Source of the DNA: Aldrovandia affinis
Lineage: Eukaryota > Chordata > Actinopteri > Notacanthiformes > Halosauridae
DNA length: 64,000 nucleotides
Reading direction: 5' to 3'
NCBI GenBank assembly: GCA_029706075.1
Contig: JAINUG010000011.1
Coordinates: 9,119,001 to 9,183,000, forward strand
Numbering within the stretch: the first letter of the stretch is position 1; each line of letters opens with the position of its first letter. The position numbers and the translations under genes are program-made. The notes beneath the pieces are model-generated. The model was not told the DNA's origin. It made no database searches and worked only from the letters and a program-made list of their open reading frames with translations. Positions 23,634 through 34,814 of the stretch are shown here, piece after piece.

Positions 23634-24500
23634 ACGGTTGTTCCCCTGAACCACCACCAGATGGCGGTGTTGCGCCTTCCTTTGGAAGGTGCACAGCTGA
23701 ACTTAATTAATTATCATCTCCCTATAAATACTCGCACCTGGCTTCGTTCAGTGCGAAATCGTAAGCCAATTTTACGGTCAAGCCGGTAAGGTCTGTTGCG
23801 TCTTTCTAAAGATACAACTCATAGAAACTTTATTAGCAAAAGAAACCGTCTCTACTCAAAACCTTCTCAGTTATAAGAACCTCTTTATGAAACCTAATTT
23901 AGGAACCTTTCTAACTTTTGGAGTTCAGTTTGGTTTCTTTCGAGCAGTCAAACAAGACCGTGTTTTGGGTTTTCATTTTCGTTCTTTTTTTTTTCTCTAC
24001 TAGCCTTTTCTAATTTGTTTCGGACACTCGGTTGTCTTTGGTTTTGCTATTCGTTTTCCCATTACCATTTGGTATACCGGTGGAGAGATTTTGCCACCGC
24101 GTGTTTTTGTTTACTTATATCTTTTATAAGGTATTTTGGTTATCGGGTGCGTTTCGCTACCCTTACTTTATCTACTCTACGGAGTTTTTTTCCAGTTCGT
24201 TTGGTTGTGTCTGTGTGACACTTAGTCACCCGTTGGGTGATATTTTCTGTTCCTCCTTATTTGTTCATTCCCCCCTATTTCTCTGATCTTCAGAGCTAGT
24301 GGTTAGACTGTAGGGCAGTACAGTCTTACTTATTGATCCCCCGGGGTTCTGCGAGTGGCACCAAGCACCAACCACCCTCACAGTAATTATTATTACTATA
24401 GTTTTCCCAGGAGTTTCTGACACGACCCAGACCCAATTCTAATGGGATATAGCCTCCTTTATGAATACTATTATTTACCCTAATTTTTCATTGTAGTTTA
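23634..24500 (+). repeat. LTR-like segment nested in the element (tentative)
   Basis: Begins tgtcacggttgttcccctga followed by a 'ccaccagatggcg' motif and a TATA-like ctccctataaatac at about 23720, the layout of a Gypsy-type LTR. The right edge is not defined and no partner was found. A fossil if real. Confidence 0.35.
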
Positions 24501-26259
24501 CACTTTTTTTGTAAATATTTCTTTTCATTAAACGCCTATGGTTTCTGTCTTTAATCAACAATAAAATCGGGTACATAATATATACATAATCCAGGATGCT
24601 ACCACGCGATCTGTCAGTTATACCCTCGATATTAAATCAGCTTCGCAGTCACTATAATGATGCTTCAAAATATTACTGCTAGCTTAACTTAACCATCATT
24701 AAACACAGCATGCTTTGTAGATTGAAGCTGATACTCGAGTTCTACTTTACCATAGTGTGCGCGTCAAAACCGCACTTCCGTCCTCATCCATTGTACGCAT
24801 CTTAAATCACGATGGATGGTACTATGAGAGTTCACTCGGAGCACACAGTTAATCTACCTACGGAAATATGTTTTACCTCAGCGAATATTAGGTTAGCTGA
24901 CTACAGGTTAGCGAGAATGATCAATACTGTCTATATCTTTACTGATCAGTAGCACAAACTTTGAATAGGACCCTTCCGCCATTCGGGTTCACAACACGCA
25001 CGCGCGGTTCTCAGGACCGCTCCAAGCCGACATTTACCTGAGCTGTCCGTGACCCTCTTCGCTCGGTTCCTCTTTGCATTCAAATACTTCTAAACGTGAC
25101 AACGACACGGCATTACCACAAAAGTTACTCCAACCCCATTTGTAACACCAAATGGAGGTAATTGTGCTACTGATTTATTGCGACCGTAGCCACATATAAA
25201 TGTATTGATACAGAAAAATACCGCTCACTAGCTTCCCACTTAAATCACCGTTAGCCCGATAACCCTTGCTATAGAGGTACATTAGCGTGCAAAATCTTAA
25301 TGTCCCCACCCAAAACCGGGTTGTACTCACTTCCCAACCCCCCCTTTTCTTCCCTAGCGGCCCCCGCCCCCAACGTGTTCTCTAGTGGACTACCTTTGGG
25401 AGACAATAGAGCCCCCAGGGGGGTCTTACGGCTCTGCTTACAGGAAGACAGGGTGTCTGGGGTGGTATGTCGCAAAACCAGTTCTATTGGCGAGTCACAA
25501 ACTGATTGCCCTGGCTGATCTGGGGGAAAGGAATCCCTTTTGTTGGAGTTTCCCTTGAAGCTCCGCCAAAAGCCATTTCCCGATCGCCATTTCAACGCTA
25601 CTAATTTAATATTTTACACAAATCCTTGGTTTGAATAAAATACAGTTGCTCACTCCAGTAGATGATAAAAAGGTCCTACATTTAACCCCATTTGCCCTTG
25701 AAATGTAGGAGTATAAGCAACAAGAACATATTCCGTCTAATTGAACACCACGTGTTCACCCCACAGCATGTGTTAAATCTATCCTGGGAATTAACTATTT
25801 TTCTCCTATTTCTATTTTCTAGTTATTATTTATTATTACTTTAGGCCTATACCTTATAATATGCAGATTACTATTTTTCTCCTTTTTATTCTGGGTTTCC
25901 TCACAATAAAGATAGGGGTCATCTCTCTCATTGTTTTCCTTCATTTCCCCTCTGTATCTTTATAACGGCGCCTGCGCGATTAATTCAAGCGCCAGGCTTA
26001 GTCATGCCAACAAAGGAATGCTAGTACATCTGTCCCGCTTTCCTAACGCACTCCCCAAATATACTATTTTAGCCAAATCAAGAGATCCATTATCCGGGAA
26101 TCGGAGATCAGGATTCTTGTGCGTATATTTATTCCTGCTCTTTACTTGATAGCATGTTGTGGATCATAGTGCGTATACATACATATATTTTATTATAACA
26201 AAATATTTATTATAATTATTATAGCTATTATTATTATTCTATAGTATACAATAGCTAGC

Positions 26260-27700
26260 AGAACCGTGATTCAGCTACGAATCCTGATTCCGCCACTCCG
26301 ATACGCAACCTTCTGCAAACGGATTCTCACTCCCGTCCCATTGTTCCACAAACTTATTCCAAGAACTGCACCTGGCCCACGTAGAATGTTTGAGCAAACA
26401 TTTGCAACCGGCCTGCACGTCCTTTGTCTGGAATACCTTACGGGTGAGTCCCTCTAACAGCTGGACATGTGCTCAACACCACATGTCCCTGATCTCCTAT
26501 CTTGCAAACGGCTTCTCACTCCTATCCCATTGTTCTACAAACTTATTCCAAGAACTGCAACTGGCCCACTGTTTGAGTAAAACTTGCAAACGGCCTGCAC
26601 GTCCTTTGTCTGGAATTTCTTTACGGGTGAGTGGAGAACCACTTCGCTCTAAACAAATCACTTTAGTTTGTTTATATATTATCTAACCGCTGGACAAGCG
26701 CTCTCACCACGTGTCCACCACACAGCGTCCTGTGTTTTCGTATCTATAGGCCCATTTTACTAACTTACGAACAACAATCCCGGGTACACACAAGCACACA
26801 ATTCTGTGAATCGCTTTTCTTCTTGCCACCAGTAGTAAAACCAGTCTAATACTCTGATCCTTTTACGCGTATTATCAGCTAAACATTTTAAATATCTAAT
26901 CCAACAATTGATCCACCGCTACCGACTATAACCATAGCCCTAAGCGATCACAGAATGTGCCCTGTTGTTTCACAGTGCATATGCGCGACACGACAAACTC
27001 TAACAAACAACACTACATTCATATGAGATTGTTCATTCTCCATCCCGGGTATTAATAGCGACCGTTTCAAGTTATCGGCTGCATCTTGCCACACGTAATT
27101 ATACGGTCTACTCCTTGGTCCTTTTCTGCGTATTATCAGAAATACTTGTATCCAATATCCAATAATTGACCCACCGCGACCGACAATAACCATTGCCCTA
27201 GCCGATATACCTTGATGGTCCTATATGCGCGCAACTAAGGCGTAGCTCGTACTTAAGCTACTGGAGTAACAGTCACCGCAAAGCCTAATGACACATATCT
27301 CTCTCCGCGGAGTTCCAACTAGATCTAGTTTTCCCATGTTGTACAACAAGTAAAATATTCTCTTTTACAATGCGCAAGGCCACTGGAATATTTTACTTTC
27401 TCAGATATAACAGACGCTCCCTTCGACCTCTTTTCGACCTAACCTGCCCGTTCGTTTCGCCTACCGCATCACCAGATATACGCGATCATTCGTATCCGAA
27501 GCTAAATATTTTAAATACCTAATCCCCAGACTGATCCACCGGTCCTACTATAACCATAGCTTGTTCCTTTAACCGTACTGTTCCCTCACATTAACACTTA
27601 CCAAGTCCTGATCAATAAGTTTATCAGCTAAGCATTTTAAATACCTAATCCAATAACTGATCCGCCTTTTCCGACTATAACCATAGCTAAACTTTCGTCG
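26260..27700. repeat. Degenerate internal repeats of the LTR element
   Basis: Two sets. A unit of about 200 bp around 'cccattgttccacaaactta' and 'ggcctgcacgtcctttgtct' occurs at about 26310-26480 and 26500-26720. A unit of about 75 bp, built on 'ctaatccaa', 'ttgatccaccg' and 'ccgactataaccatag', recurs at about 26880, 27130, 27490 and 27620. No coding frame follows these units. Confidence 0.65.
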
Positions 27701-27944
27701 AAGTTCCTCTGTTATCGGTTAACCTCCTCAAACATTCAGTATACTGTTTAAACAAACTCTCTCCTGTGTCCCTGTAATTGCGGAACGCGAGACTCTCTGT
27801 TGCGTTACTCACCTTCACTGACGGGAACAGTCAAATACCACTATAATGGGTTTTGAATAAGGCCCCAACCTTTCTCTCTATTGCGCAGCGGCGCATGTCT
27901 GGTCCCATCAGTGGAAGCAAGGCCGTTCTGTCGAGTGTCTGCAT

Positions 27945-27966
27945 TCCCGGGTCGAAGGCACCAAAT
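27945..27966 (-). other. Primer-binding-site-like sequence
   Basis: Directly inside the 5' LTR on the - strand: TGGTGCC then TTCGACCCGGGA. It resembles the complement of a tRNA 3' end (the tRNA-Phe type is the closest I recall). Confidence 0.6.
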
Positions 27967-28413
27967 TGTCGTGGAAAAAATAACTCAGCAGGATCAGAGA
28001 GAATTCCTTTAAACAGTATTAAAGCTTTAATTACGAGCAGCTGCACGGAGACCCGTGTCACGCAGGACGGCGAATCTCCCGCCTTCAAATTCAAATGGAT
28101 ATTTATATCCAACACAACGGAAGGGGAGGGAACAATCACAAGGGGGAAGTAACAGGGCGTTAACTTACAGGTAAATGGAGCTATGGGCTAACATGAAGAT
28201 ATAACAGGTTGTTAGAACAGCCCTCCCAGGGTCTTAAACCAATGGGAAGGAGGTTTCCTGCCATGGGAACGAACAACTGTTCCTTTGAAGTTGTGGCGCG
28301 AAAAGCCCTTTTTGTCTCTGACTTCCTGTGGCGCTGCAGCGTCACACTGAATTAATTAGTGTCTACATCCTCTGTGGATGTATCCCAACTCGATACAAAT
28401 TTCTTCCTCCACA
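27967..28413 (-). repeat. LTR (5' LTR in element orientation)
   Basis: 447 bp copy of 21239-21683 with about two small differences. Confidence 0.88.
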
Positions 28414-28793
28414 CGGTGGCTTTTTTTTTTTTGACGTGGTTCTAAACGATTAAAGCTTGCATGCACCAATTTTACAACCTATATTATATCATTTCAAATC
28501 CAAACAGCAAAATCAGACAGTATCAGACAAATCAGATTAAATTTAGCTGACAAAATACTTTTGGAGTTCACTGTACAGTATGCTACATCTCATATGTAAG
28601 GCATGCTCATATGCATAGCTTGTGTATTCACCTCATATGAACTTCATCTTTTGTTAATTTGGTTATGTACAGAACTTTGGGATATAAATTAGGCTACAGT
28701 AATTATGAGGTTAGAGATAAGACTGTCAGCTGTAATTTGAGTATTTTCATCCATATTAGGTGATGGGTATAGAAATGTGTCAGTCTTAAATAC
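28414..28793. other. Spacer without recognised feature
   Basis: AT-rich DNA between the LTR element and the solo LTR; nothing coding seen. Confidence 0.4.
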
Positions 28794-29284
28794 TGTAGCG
28801 ATCCAGGGGGGTCGCTACTTAGAAATGTTTGCGTGGGGCATTATGGGGGAATGTGTGTTTGTTCGTTCCCCCTGTGTAAATTAGCTTATTGTGTTGTTTA
28901 ACTTTATGTGTTATATGTGTTATTGTTACCATTTTTGTGTGTTAGCTGGCTGGTCACGGTGAGCTAAATGTTAGAGCCACTGCGACCAGTGTGCCTATAT
29001 TACTTTGTGTATGTCCTTGTAGTTCTGTGCCGAAAGTGTTCATCATTGATTGAGTGTTCTTCCTGGTTGTGCTAACTGGTTGAAGAAGCAAATGGTCTGG
29101 CGTGTCCTTTTAAGGACGCGTCTGCACCTAGCAAAGTTCCTGAGATATTATCCGGGGTTGTGCGGTGTATGGAACACGGATAATTATCGCCTTTTAATAA
29201 AGTGGCTATTCCTGTAGCCATCTTTGCACTGCTGCTGGACTCTGTGTGGCTTCTTGATACATCACCCCGCGCATGCTCGCTACA
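28794..29284 (+). mobile_element. Solo LTR (Gypsy type) with target-site duplication
   Basis: Starts TGTAGCGATCC and ends GCTCGCTACA, so the ends are short inverted repeats (TGTAGCG/CGCTACA). Flanked by ATAC on both sides (AATAC if the boundary is moved by one base). Contains ccttttaataaagtggctat, a polyadenylation signal in the position usual for such LTRs. A fossil left by recombination between two LTRs. Confidence 0.78.
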
Positions 29285-29856
29285 ATACTTTTGGAGTATA
29301 CTGTATGTTTTGATTGATGTGATGTAATTTAGCTACATTATTATTATTATTTAGCTAAATCAATTGTGTTGTCAAGACAAGTTAGCTTGTGGTCAATAGT
29401 TAATATCAATTGCTGATATAATGAATAGACCTATGCATGCACAAGTCTTTTTTAGTTACTGTGTTAAAAAATAAAATAGATCTATCATGAGTGGGGCCAC
29501 CAGTTTGATCCTACCAGTTTTTTAAGGACCACCTTTCTCTGCATTCTATATTACAGTTAGCTGTTGGTGTCCCACAATAAGTGCACCAAGGGAGCGGAGA
29601 AGTATGTTTTGGGAATGTGACGTCCTGCAAAACTTTGATGATAATGTGTGGTACCGTAATTTCAGAATGTCACAAACAACATTCCAAAACCTTTGTGACC
29701 AGCTTCGCCAGCATGTCAACCCGAAAACCACTGTGATGAAAGCCCCAGTCTCCCTGGAAAAAAGAGTGGCAGTCACTCTGTACAAGCTTGCAAGCAATGT
29801 TGAATTCCATGAAGTGGCCAACCTGTTTGGAATTGGAAAAAGCGCTGCTTTTTGAT

Positions 29857-30215
29857 ACAGGAGGATGGGCATGGGCTTGACCGCCCAGTGTCCTATTTCT
29901 CCAGGAAATTCAATTCTTGCCAGTACAACTATTCAGTAATTGAAAAGGAAGCATTAGCACTCATTTGGGCATTGCAGCATTTTGAGGTGTATGTGGGGGC
30001 AGGTGCAGGGCCGATTGTGGTGTTTACTGACCACAATCCCCTGACCTTTCTGCACTCCATGCAGAATCCGAACCAACGGCTTATGCGCTGGTGTCTGTAC
30101 CTACAGGGTTTTAACCTGCAGGTTTCTCACATAAAAGGTCGAGAGAATATTTTGGCGGATGCACTCTCTCGAGCGCCCGTTTAGTCTGTCGGTCTGTTTC
30201 TCTGTCTTTTCTTCT

Positions 30216-30253
<38 letters not shown>

Positions 30254-30917
30254 CTCAGGTTCTCTCTCTTGCTCTCTCTCTCAGTTCGCGCGGCTGGGAT
30301 TGGGGTGTGGTTGGTATCTGGGGTTTTGGGAGGGTGTTACTGGGAGTGGTAGGTAGTAATAAAGAAATGGTTGATAGACTAATTTATGTTTTTTTGTATT
30401 TCTTGCCCAATAGACCCGCTTTGGTGGCCAGGGGGGGGGTCTCTCTTGAGGGGGGAGATGTGACGACCATGCCCTGTCTTCCTCAACTGCAGTTATGGCT
30501 GTCGGCCAGCTGGTGGCAGTGTTGCATGCCGTCCTTCCCTTTTCCTGGAATTGCCTTAATTGCCGTTTGTGGCTAATTAGCTACCTAGTGGTAGCACCTG
30601 GGAAAGCCCCTTTATAAGTGGCTTCGCCCAGGTGCTCGGGAGATAATGATATCTCAGGAGATTGTTGTCTCACACTGCACTTAGCTCTTGACTGGGCTGG
30701 TGGCTGCGGGTATCGGGTTGGTACTTTTAGTAGCATACTTTATCTTGTTGTTATATTGGATTGTCACACTCCACCTGCACTCACACTCCAACACCCCTCT
30801 ACAGATTCACACTGACACGCATCCACACACACAGAATATTGAAATAAAACTCTTTAAACGATTTACCTGGTCTGGTCTCCATGTTTGTTTTTGACTGCTT
30901 GAGTGTCGGTCATAACA
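29857..30917 (+). mobile_element. Ty3/Gypsy fragment: RNase H end of pol plus 3' LTR
   Basis: A fossil inserted into the Harbinger nuclease gene. Its first part reads the RNase H domain of Gypsy pol (FSRKFNSCQYNYSVIEKEAL, then LALIWALQHFEVYV, FTDHNPLTFLHSM and ILADALSRAPV). A CT-microsatellite (about 30218-30252) and non-coding sequence follow. A purine-rich tract then precedes an LTR at 30459-30917. The upstream part of the element is absent, so it is partial. Confidence 0.82.
30459..30917 (+). repeat. LTR of the Gypsy fragment
   Basis: TGTGACGACC at the start and GGTCATAACA at the end, with the purine tract ggggggaga just before it and attgaaataaaactc (polyadenylation-like) at about 30838. 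Harbinger coding sequence resumes within about 15 bp after it. Confidence 0.72.
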
Positions 30918-32841
30918 ATGCAACATCTTCTGGGAGGTGTGTGAGGCACTCTGCAAATTGAAGAGTGTATGTTAGAAGACTTACAACTACCTGAAGTTAA
31001 AGTCATCATTGGGGGATTTGAGAGGAAAACTGACTTTCCAATGTGTGCTGGAGCCTTGGATGGCACTCATATACCTATTGTAGCTCCATCTGCCTACCAT
31101 ATGGACTACCACAACCGTAAAGGCTGGTACAGTGTGCTGCTGAAGTATAAATTCATGGACTTTGACGTTGGCTGGCCAGGAAAGTGCCATGATTCTTTTG
31201 TTTTTGAAAACTCTCGCCTTTGCCAAAAACTTGAGAATGACACTTTCTTCCTGCCTCTCACCAAGAACATACAAGATGTTGACACACCAGTGCTAAATCT
31301 TGCTGACTCAGCCTTCAGCCTCACAACAAACATCATGAACCCATTATCAGACGGTACAGCAAGGGGACCTCAGAAACAGTTCAACGAATGCTTGAGCAGT
31401 GCTCGCATTCATGTTGAGCATGCTTTTGGGTGACTGAAAGGACGCTGGCATGCCATTATGAAGAGGAATGACTCACAAACGGAAAATGTGAAATACATAG
31501 TAGCAGCCTGCATTGTTTTGCATAACTTTTGTGGGATGCAGAACCTCGAGTTTGTCAACACCCCAATGCTCCCAGAACAGGACAACACACCTGAGCAGCC
31601 TGAGGATGAAGAACCTGACGAGCGGAAACCCCCTGCACTTACCAATGCTGATCGTATCCGTGAAGCTCTAGTCGCACACATTTCAGACAGACAATTAAAT
31701 ACAAAAATGTATCTTTATTTCAAGATTTTTTCATTTTTTGGTTGCTGACAAGCACTACACAGTTGCAAAGCACAGATTTTTATGTTTTTTAATATAAATG
31801 TTTTACCTTGCCTTCTCCTTAAAGACAATGTACATATAAAAAACTAAATGACTAATTTCAAATAAAAGTAAAGGGTTCAGTTAAAATAAAAACAAAACTG
31901 TAAAAATATAAATGTACAATTATTGTTAGCACCTGAGAACTAAAGTGCATTTTCTTCCCAAGGGAGGTTCTTTTTTTCTTTTAATTGCACAGCCTCTAGA
32001 ACAAAATAAAACATTTAAACATACCCATACTGTATCCTTATTTTCTCTTCCTATCCCTAAACTATACTACGGATGGTCTGGTTGGTCGGGTACTTGGTAA
32101 ATTGGTGTAGCCACTGGAGCTGGTGGCATGGGAGCTGCATATGGAAAAATGGTTGGGTCAGCCAAAGAACCTGGATAACCTAGTTGTTGTCCAAATTGAA
32201 AGGCTGGTGGAGGCCCATACATAGGAGTGGATGGTGGAGGCCTCATGCACTGCATAAACTGCATCATCATTTGGCGATTCTCACGAGAACGCCTCTCTTC
32301 AGCCTCCAATCGTTTCAGCTCAAAGTCGAGGCGTGCCTTCTCTAGATTGAGTCGACTGTGTTCCACCTCCCGCTCCCATGCGAATCGAGTCCTTTATCCA
32401 TAGCTTCCATCATTTTGGTTTTTCTGCCTTTTCTTTTGCGTGTAACTGTCAACAAAAAACAGCCTACTCAACCACAACTAATTTCTGACGTAATTGGTAA
32501 TTACATTGCATCCATGAGATAGAGGTATTTGAAACAGACTTCTAAAATGGGAATGAATTCCTAATTTGGTAAGTATGCATATCAGTAGAACTATTACCTT
32601 GGGGAGTGCCACTAGATGGTTTGCTTGTGCTGGGACTCATCTTCATCTCCGTCAGCTGTTCTTCTGCTGCAGTCAGATGCACGATCATCAGGGGGTTCAG
32701 TTGACGATTCTGAAATAGGACCTTAAAAGAAAAGGCAATTCCATGAAGCACGGTGTAAACATTTAATTCCAACTTTGCCACGTAATTAACTATAATGATG
32801 TTGTTAACATTAGTATTGAACGGTTACCGCTGTTGGAGCAC

Positions 32842-33310
32842 ATTGGTCTGGGAGCGGTTCAGGTAAAACGTGTTTTCATTGAAATATGATCAAATTAACC
32901 TTTATGCTTTTCACCACATGTGAAGAACACGCAATAAACGTTAGAACTGCTGAATTTAATGTTACTTCGCTTTGATTCCTTTAATTAGTTCTTGAATGGC
33001 CAGTTAATTATGTATGCATTAAGTTGTAAGTTCACGTAATTACCTAGCTAACAAGTAATGAACCAGAACGTTAATAATGACAATATAACACAAAGTAAAT
33101 GGCATGAGTCACTAAATAGATACTGTGTGATTTACAATTAGGAGGTTTATCATCGATTCAAAAACTGACATTCGATTGAAAAATAATTCAAAATAATAAT
33201 GTTAAATCTATGTATTTGTATAGGATGAAGCGCTATAACGGGGAATTGAACTCCGGTCTCCGTGGCCAGCGTTGGACGTTATAACCACTAGACCATGCGG
33301 GAGACCCACA
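32842..33310. repeat. Direct repeat, copy 1 (with tRNA-like sequence)
   Basis: About 470 bp almost identical (roughly six substitutions and one small indel) to 38264-38735. Begins attggtctgggagcggttca. Both copies join an L2 3' end at the same base. The tRNA-like part is at 33238-33303. Confidence 0.85.
33238..33303 (-). other. tRNA-like sequence, not a functional tRNA gene
   Basis: On the - strand: A box tggtctagtggtta and B box gagttcaattcc, with ctggccacgg in between, reminiscent of a Gly or Glu tRNA. The acceptor arms do not pair, so I regard it as a tRNA-derived relic. The second copy is at 38662-38729. Confidence 0.5.
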
Positions 33311-34814
33311 TTACATTACGTTTTAAGCATTTAGCAGACGCTCTTATCCAGAGCGGCTTACAAGATGTGCATAAATACATGGTAGGAACAATCATAGTAC
33401 GCGCAAGAGAACAGTGCAGTAATACAGCGATAGACATCATTGCAGGCAGCTGCATACCATACCTGTAACACTGGGAAGGAAAAGGTTTGTGTTTTTTATT
33501 TTATTATTAAGTGGAGTAAGCAGGGGTATACAGTGTAGAGCAAGTAGGCAGTGGTGATGACAATTAGCTAGATGTACAGAGTTCAGTGGTAGTGGAGTCT
33601 GAAAAGGTGGGTTTTGAGTCTCTTGCGGAAGATCGCAAGTGATTCCGCGGTCCTGACTGATTGCGGAAAGTCGTTCCACCAGCAAGGGGTCAGGACAGAG
33701 AAGAGACGAGACCGTGAGCGGCTGCTAGTGATTTGAATCTGATGCGTGCTGCGATAGGGAGCCAGTGCAGAGAGGAGAGTAGAGGGGTGACGTGGGTGAA
33801 CTTCGGCTGGTTGAACACCAGACGAGCGGCAGCATTCTGGACCAGTTGCAGTGGCTTGATGGCACAGGCCGGTAGGCCTGCCAGCAGGGAATTGCAGTAG
33901 TCCAGATGTGAGATCACCAGGGCCTGGACCAGGAGTTGTGTGGCCTCTTAGGTGAAGAACGGTCGGATCCTCCGGATATTGTGGAGGGAGAATCGGCAGG
34001 TCCGAGTGATCGCTGCAATGTGGCCCGAGAAGCACAGCTGGTTGTCCAGGGTCACTCCAAGACTCCTGGCAGACTGGGACAGAGACACTATGGAGCCTTC
34101 AACTGTGATTGACGCATAAATCATCGGGGAGCCCTTCGCTGGGAGGAAGAGCAGCTCTGTCTTCCCCAGGTTCAGCTTCAGGTGGTGGGTGGACATCCAT
34201 GCGGAGATGTCAGCCAGGCATGCAGAGATCCGTGCCGGGACCTGGGTCTCAGATGGAGAAAAGGAGAGAAAGAGTTGAGTGTCATCAGCATAACAGTGAT
34301 AGGAAAAACCGTGAGCAGAGATAACAGAACCAAGTGACTTGGTGTACAGGGAGAATAGGATGGGGCCTAGCACCGAGCCCTGCGGGACTCCAGTAGCGGG
34401 GGTGTAGGGAGAGGAGAGGGATCCTCTCCAGGCCACCTGGTAGGACCGGTCAGCCAGGTAGGACTCAAACCATGTCAATGCAGATCCAGAGATTCCCATC
34501 TCGACGATAGATAAGAGCAGGATCTGGTGGTCCACGGTGTCGAATGCAGCTGACAGGTCCAGGAGGAGGAGGATGGAGCTGCGGGATTGGGACTTATCCA
34601 CGTGAAGAGCTTCCGTGACCGCAAGGAGAGCAGTCTCTGCGGAGTGGTCTGCCTTGAACCCAGACTGTTTAGGATCAAGCAGGCTATTCTGTAGGAGATG
34701 ATCAGACAGTTGGTTATAGACAGCCTGCTCGAGGGTTTTGGAGAGGAATGAGAGGAGGGAGACAGGTCGGCAAACTGTTTGTTTGCCATATAGAGTTGCA
34801 GAGATAATTAACAA
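33311..34814 (-). mobile_element. L2 LINE with long reverse-transcriptase remnant
   Basis: The - strand carries most of an L2 reverse transcriptase. A 288-codon open stretch starts at 34814: [72 protein letters not shown] and the catalytic YADDTQLF. It then continues in other frames as DYCNSLLAGLPA, LHWLPIAARIRFKSL and the terminal [13 protein letters not shown] (about 33590). The untranslated tail ends in gcagacgctcttatccagag near 33335. 5'-truncated; there is an internal deletion of the segment between the LHWLP block and the last block compared with 4351-5105. Sits in the intron of the Harbinger Myb-like gene. Confidence 0.87.

Larger units (their letters stand above)
21239..28413 (-). mobile_element. 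LTR element with near-identical LTRs and non-coding interior
   Basis: A fossil LTR retroelement in reverse orientation. Its LTRs (21239-21683 and 27967-28413) start TGTCGTGG and end CTTCCTCCACA. They differ at only about two places, pointing to a geologically recent insertion. On the - strand the 5' LTR is followed by a primer-binding-like TGGTGCC...ACCCGGGA next to 27966. A purine-rich tract (inverse of ccccccttttg at 21686) precedes the 3' LTR. The 6.3 kb interior shows no recognisable gag, protease, reverse transcriptase or integrase, but does show internal repeats and a foldback element. It is best called a non-autonomous (LARD-like) element. No clear target duplication at the outer edges. 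Confidence 0.75.
29604..31748 (+). pseudogene. Harbinger DDE nuclease (transposase) pseudogene
   Basis: The front half (29604-29855) reads NVWYRNFRMSQTTFQNLCDQ, then a helix-turn-helix-like stretch ending NLFGIGKSA. After the Gypsy insertion the protein resumes at about 30931 (WEVCEALCKLKSV), shifts frame, and continues in the catalytic part. There the first Asp is in CAGALDGTHIPIVAPSAYH (about 31049), the second in GWPGKCHDSFVFENSRLCQ (about 31170) and the Glu in RIHVEHAFG (about 31405). A TGA follows HAFG where the family has Arg (HAFGRLKGRW), so it looks like a CGA to TGA change. The same frame then runs on through KGRWHAIMKR and IVAACIVLHNFCGM to 31748. The family is also the source of the host gene HARBI1, but the damage here marks an ordinary dead transposon gene. 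Confidence 0.85.

Noticed and set aside
26260-27700. CRISPR-like array
   Set aside because: Repeats are long, diverged and irregularly spaced, and the genome is that of a vertebrate; they are internal repeats of an LTR element.
30159-30576. Ser/Leu-rich frames after the RNase H block
   Set aside because: They are translations of a CT microsatellite and of LTR-adjacent non-coding DNA.
31458-31748. Host HARBI1 gene
   Set aside because: The nuclease is broken by a stop, a frameshift and a Gypsy insertion and is paired with its Myb-like partner, so it is a transposon copy and not the domesticated gene.
33238-33303. Functional tRNA gene
   Set aside because: The acceptor stem is missing; only internal promoter boxes and parts of the arms are kept.
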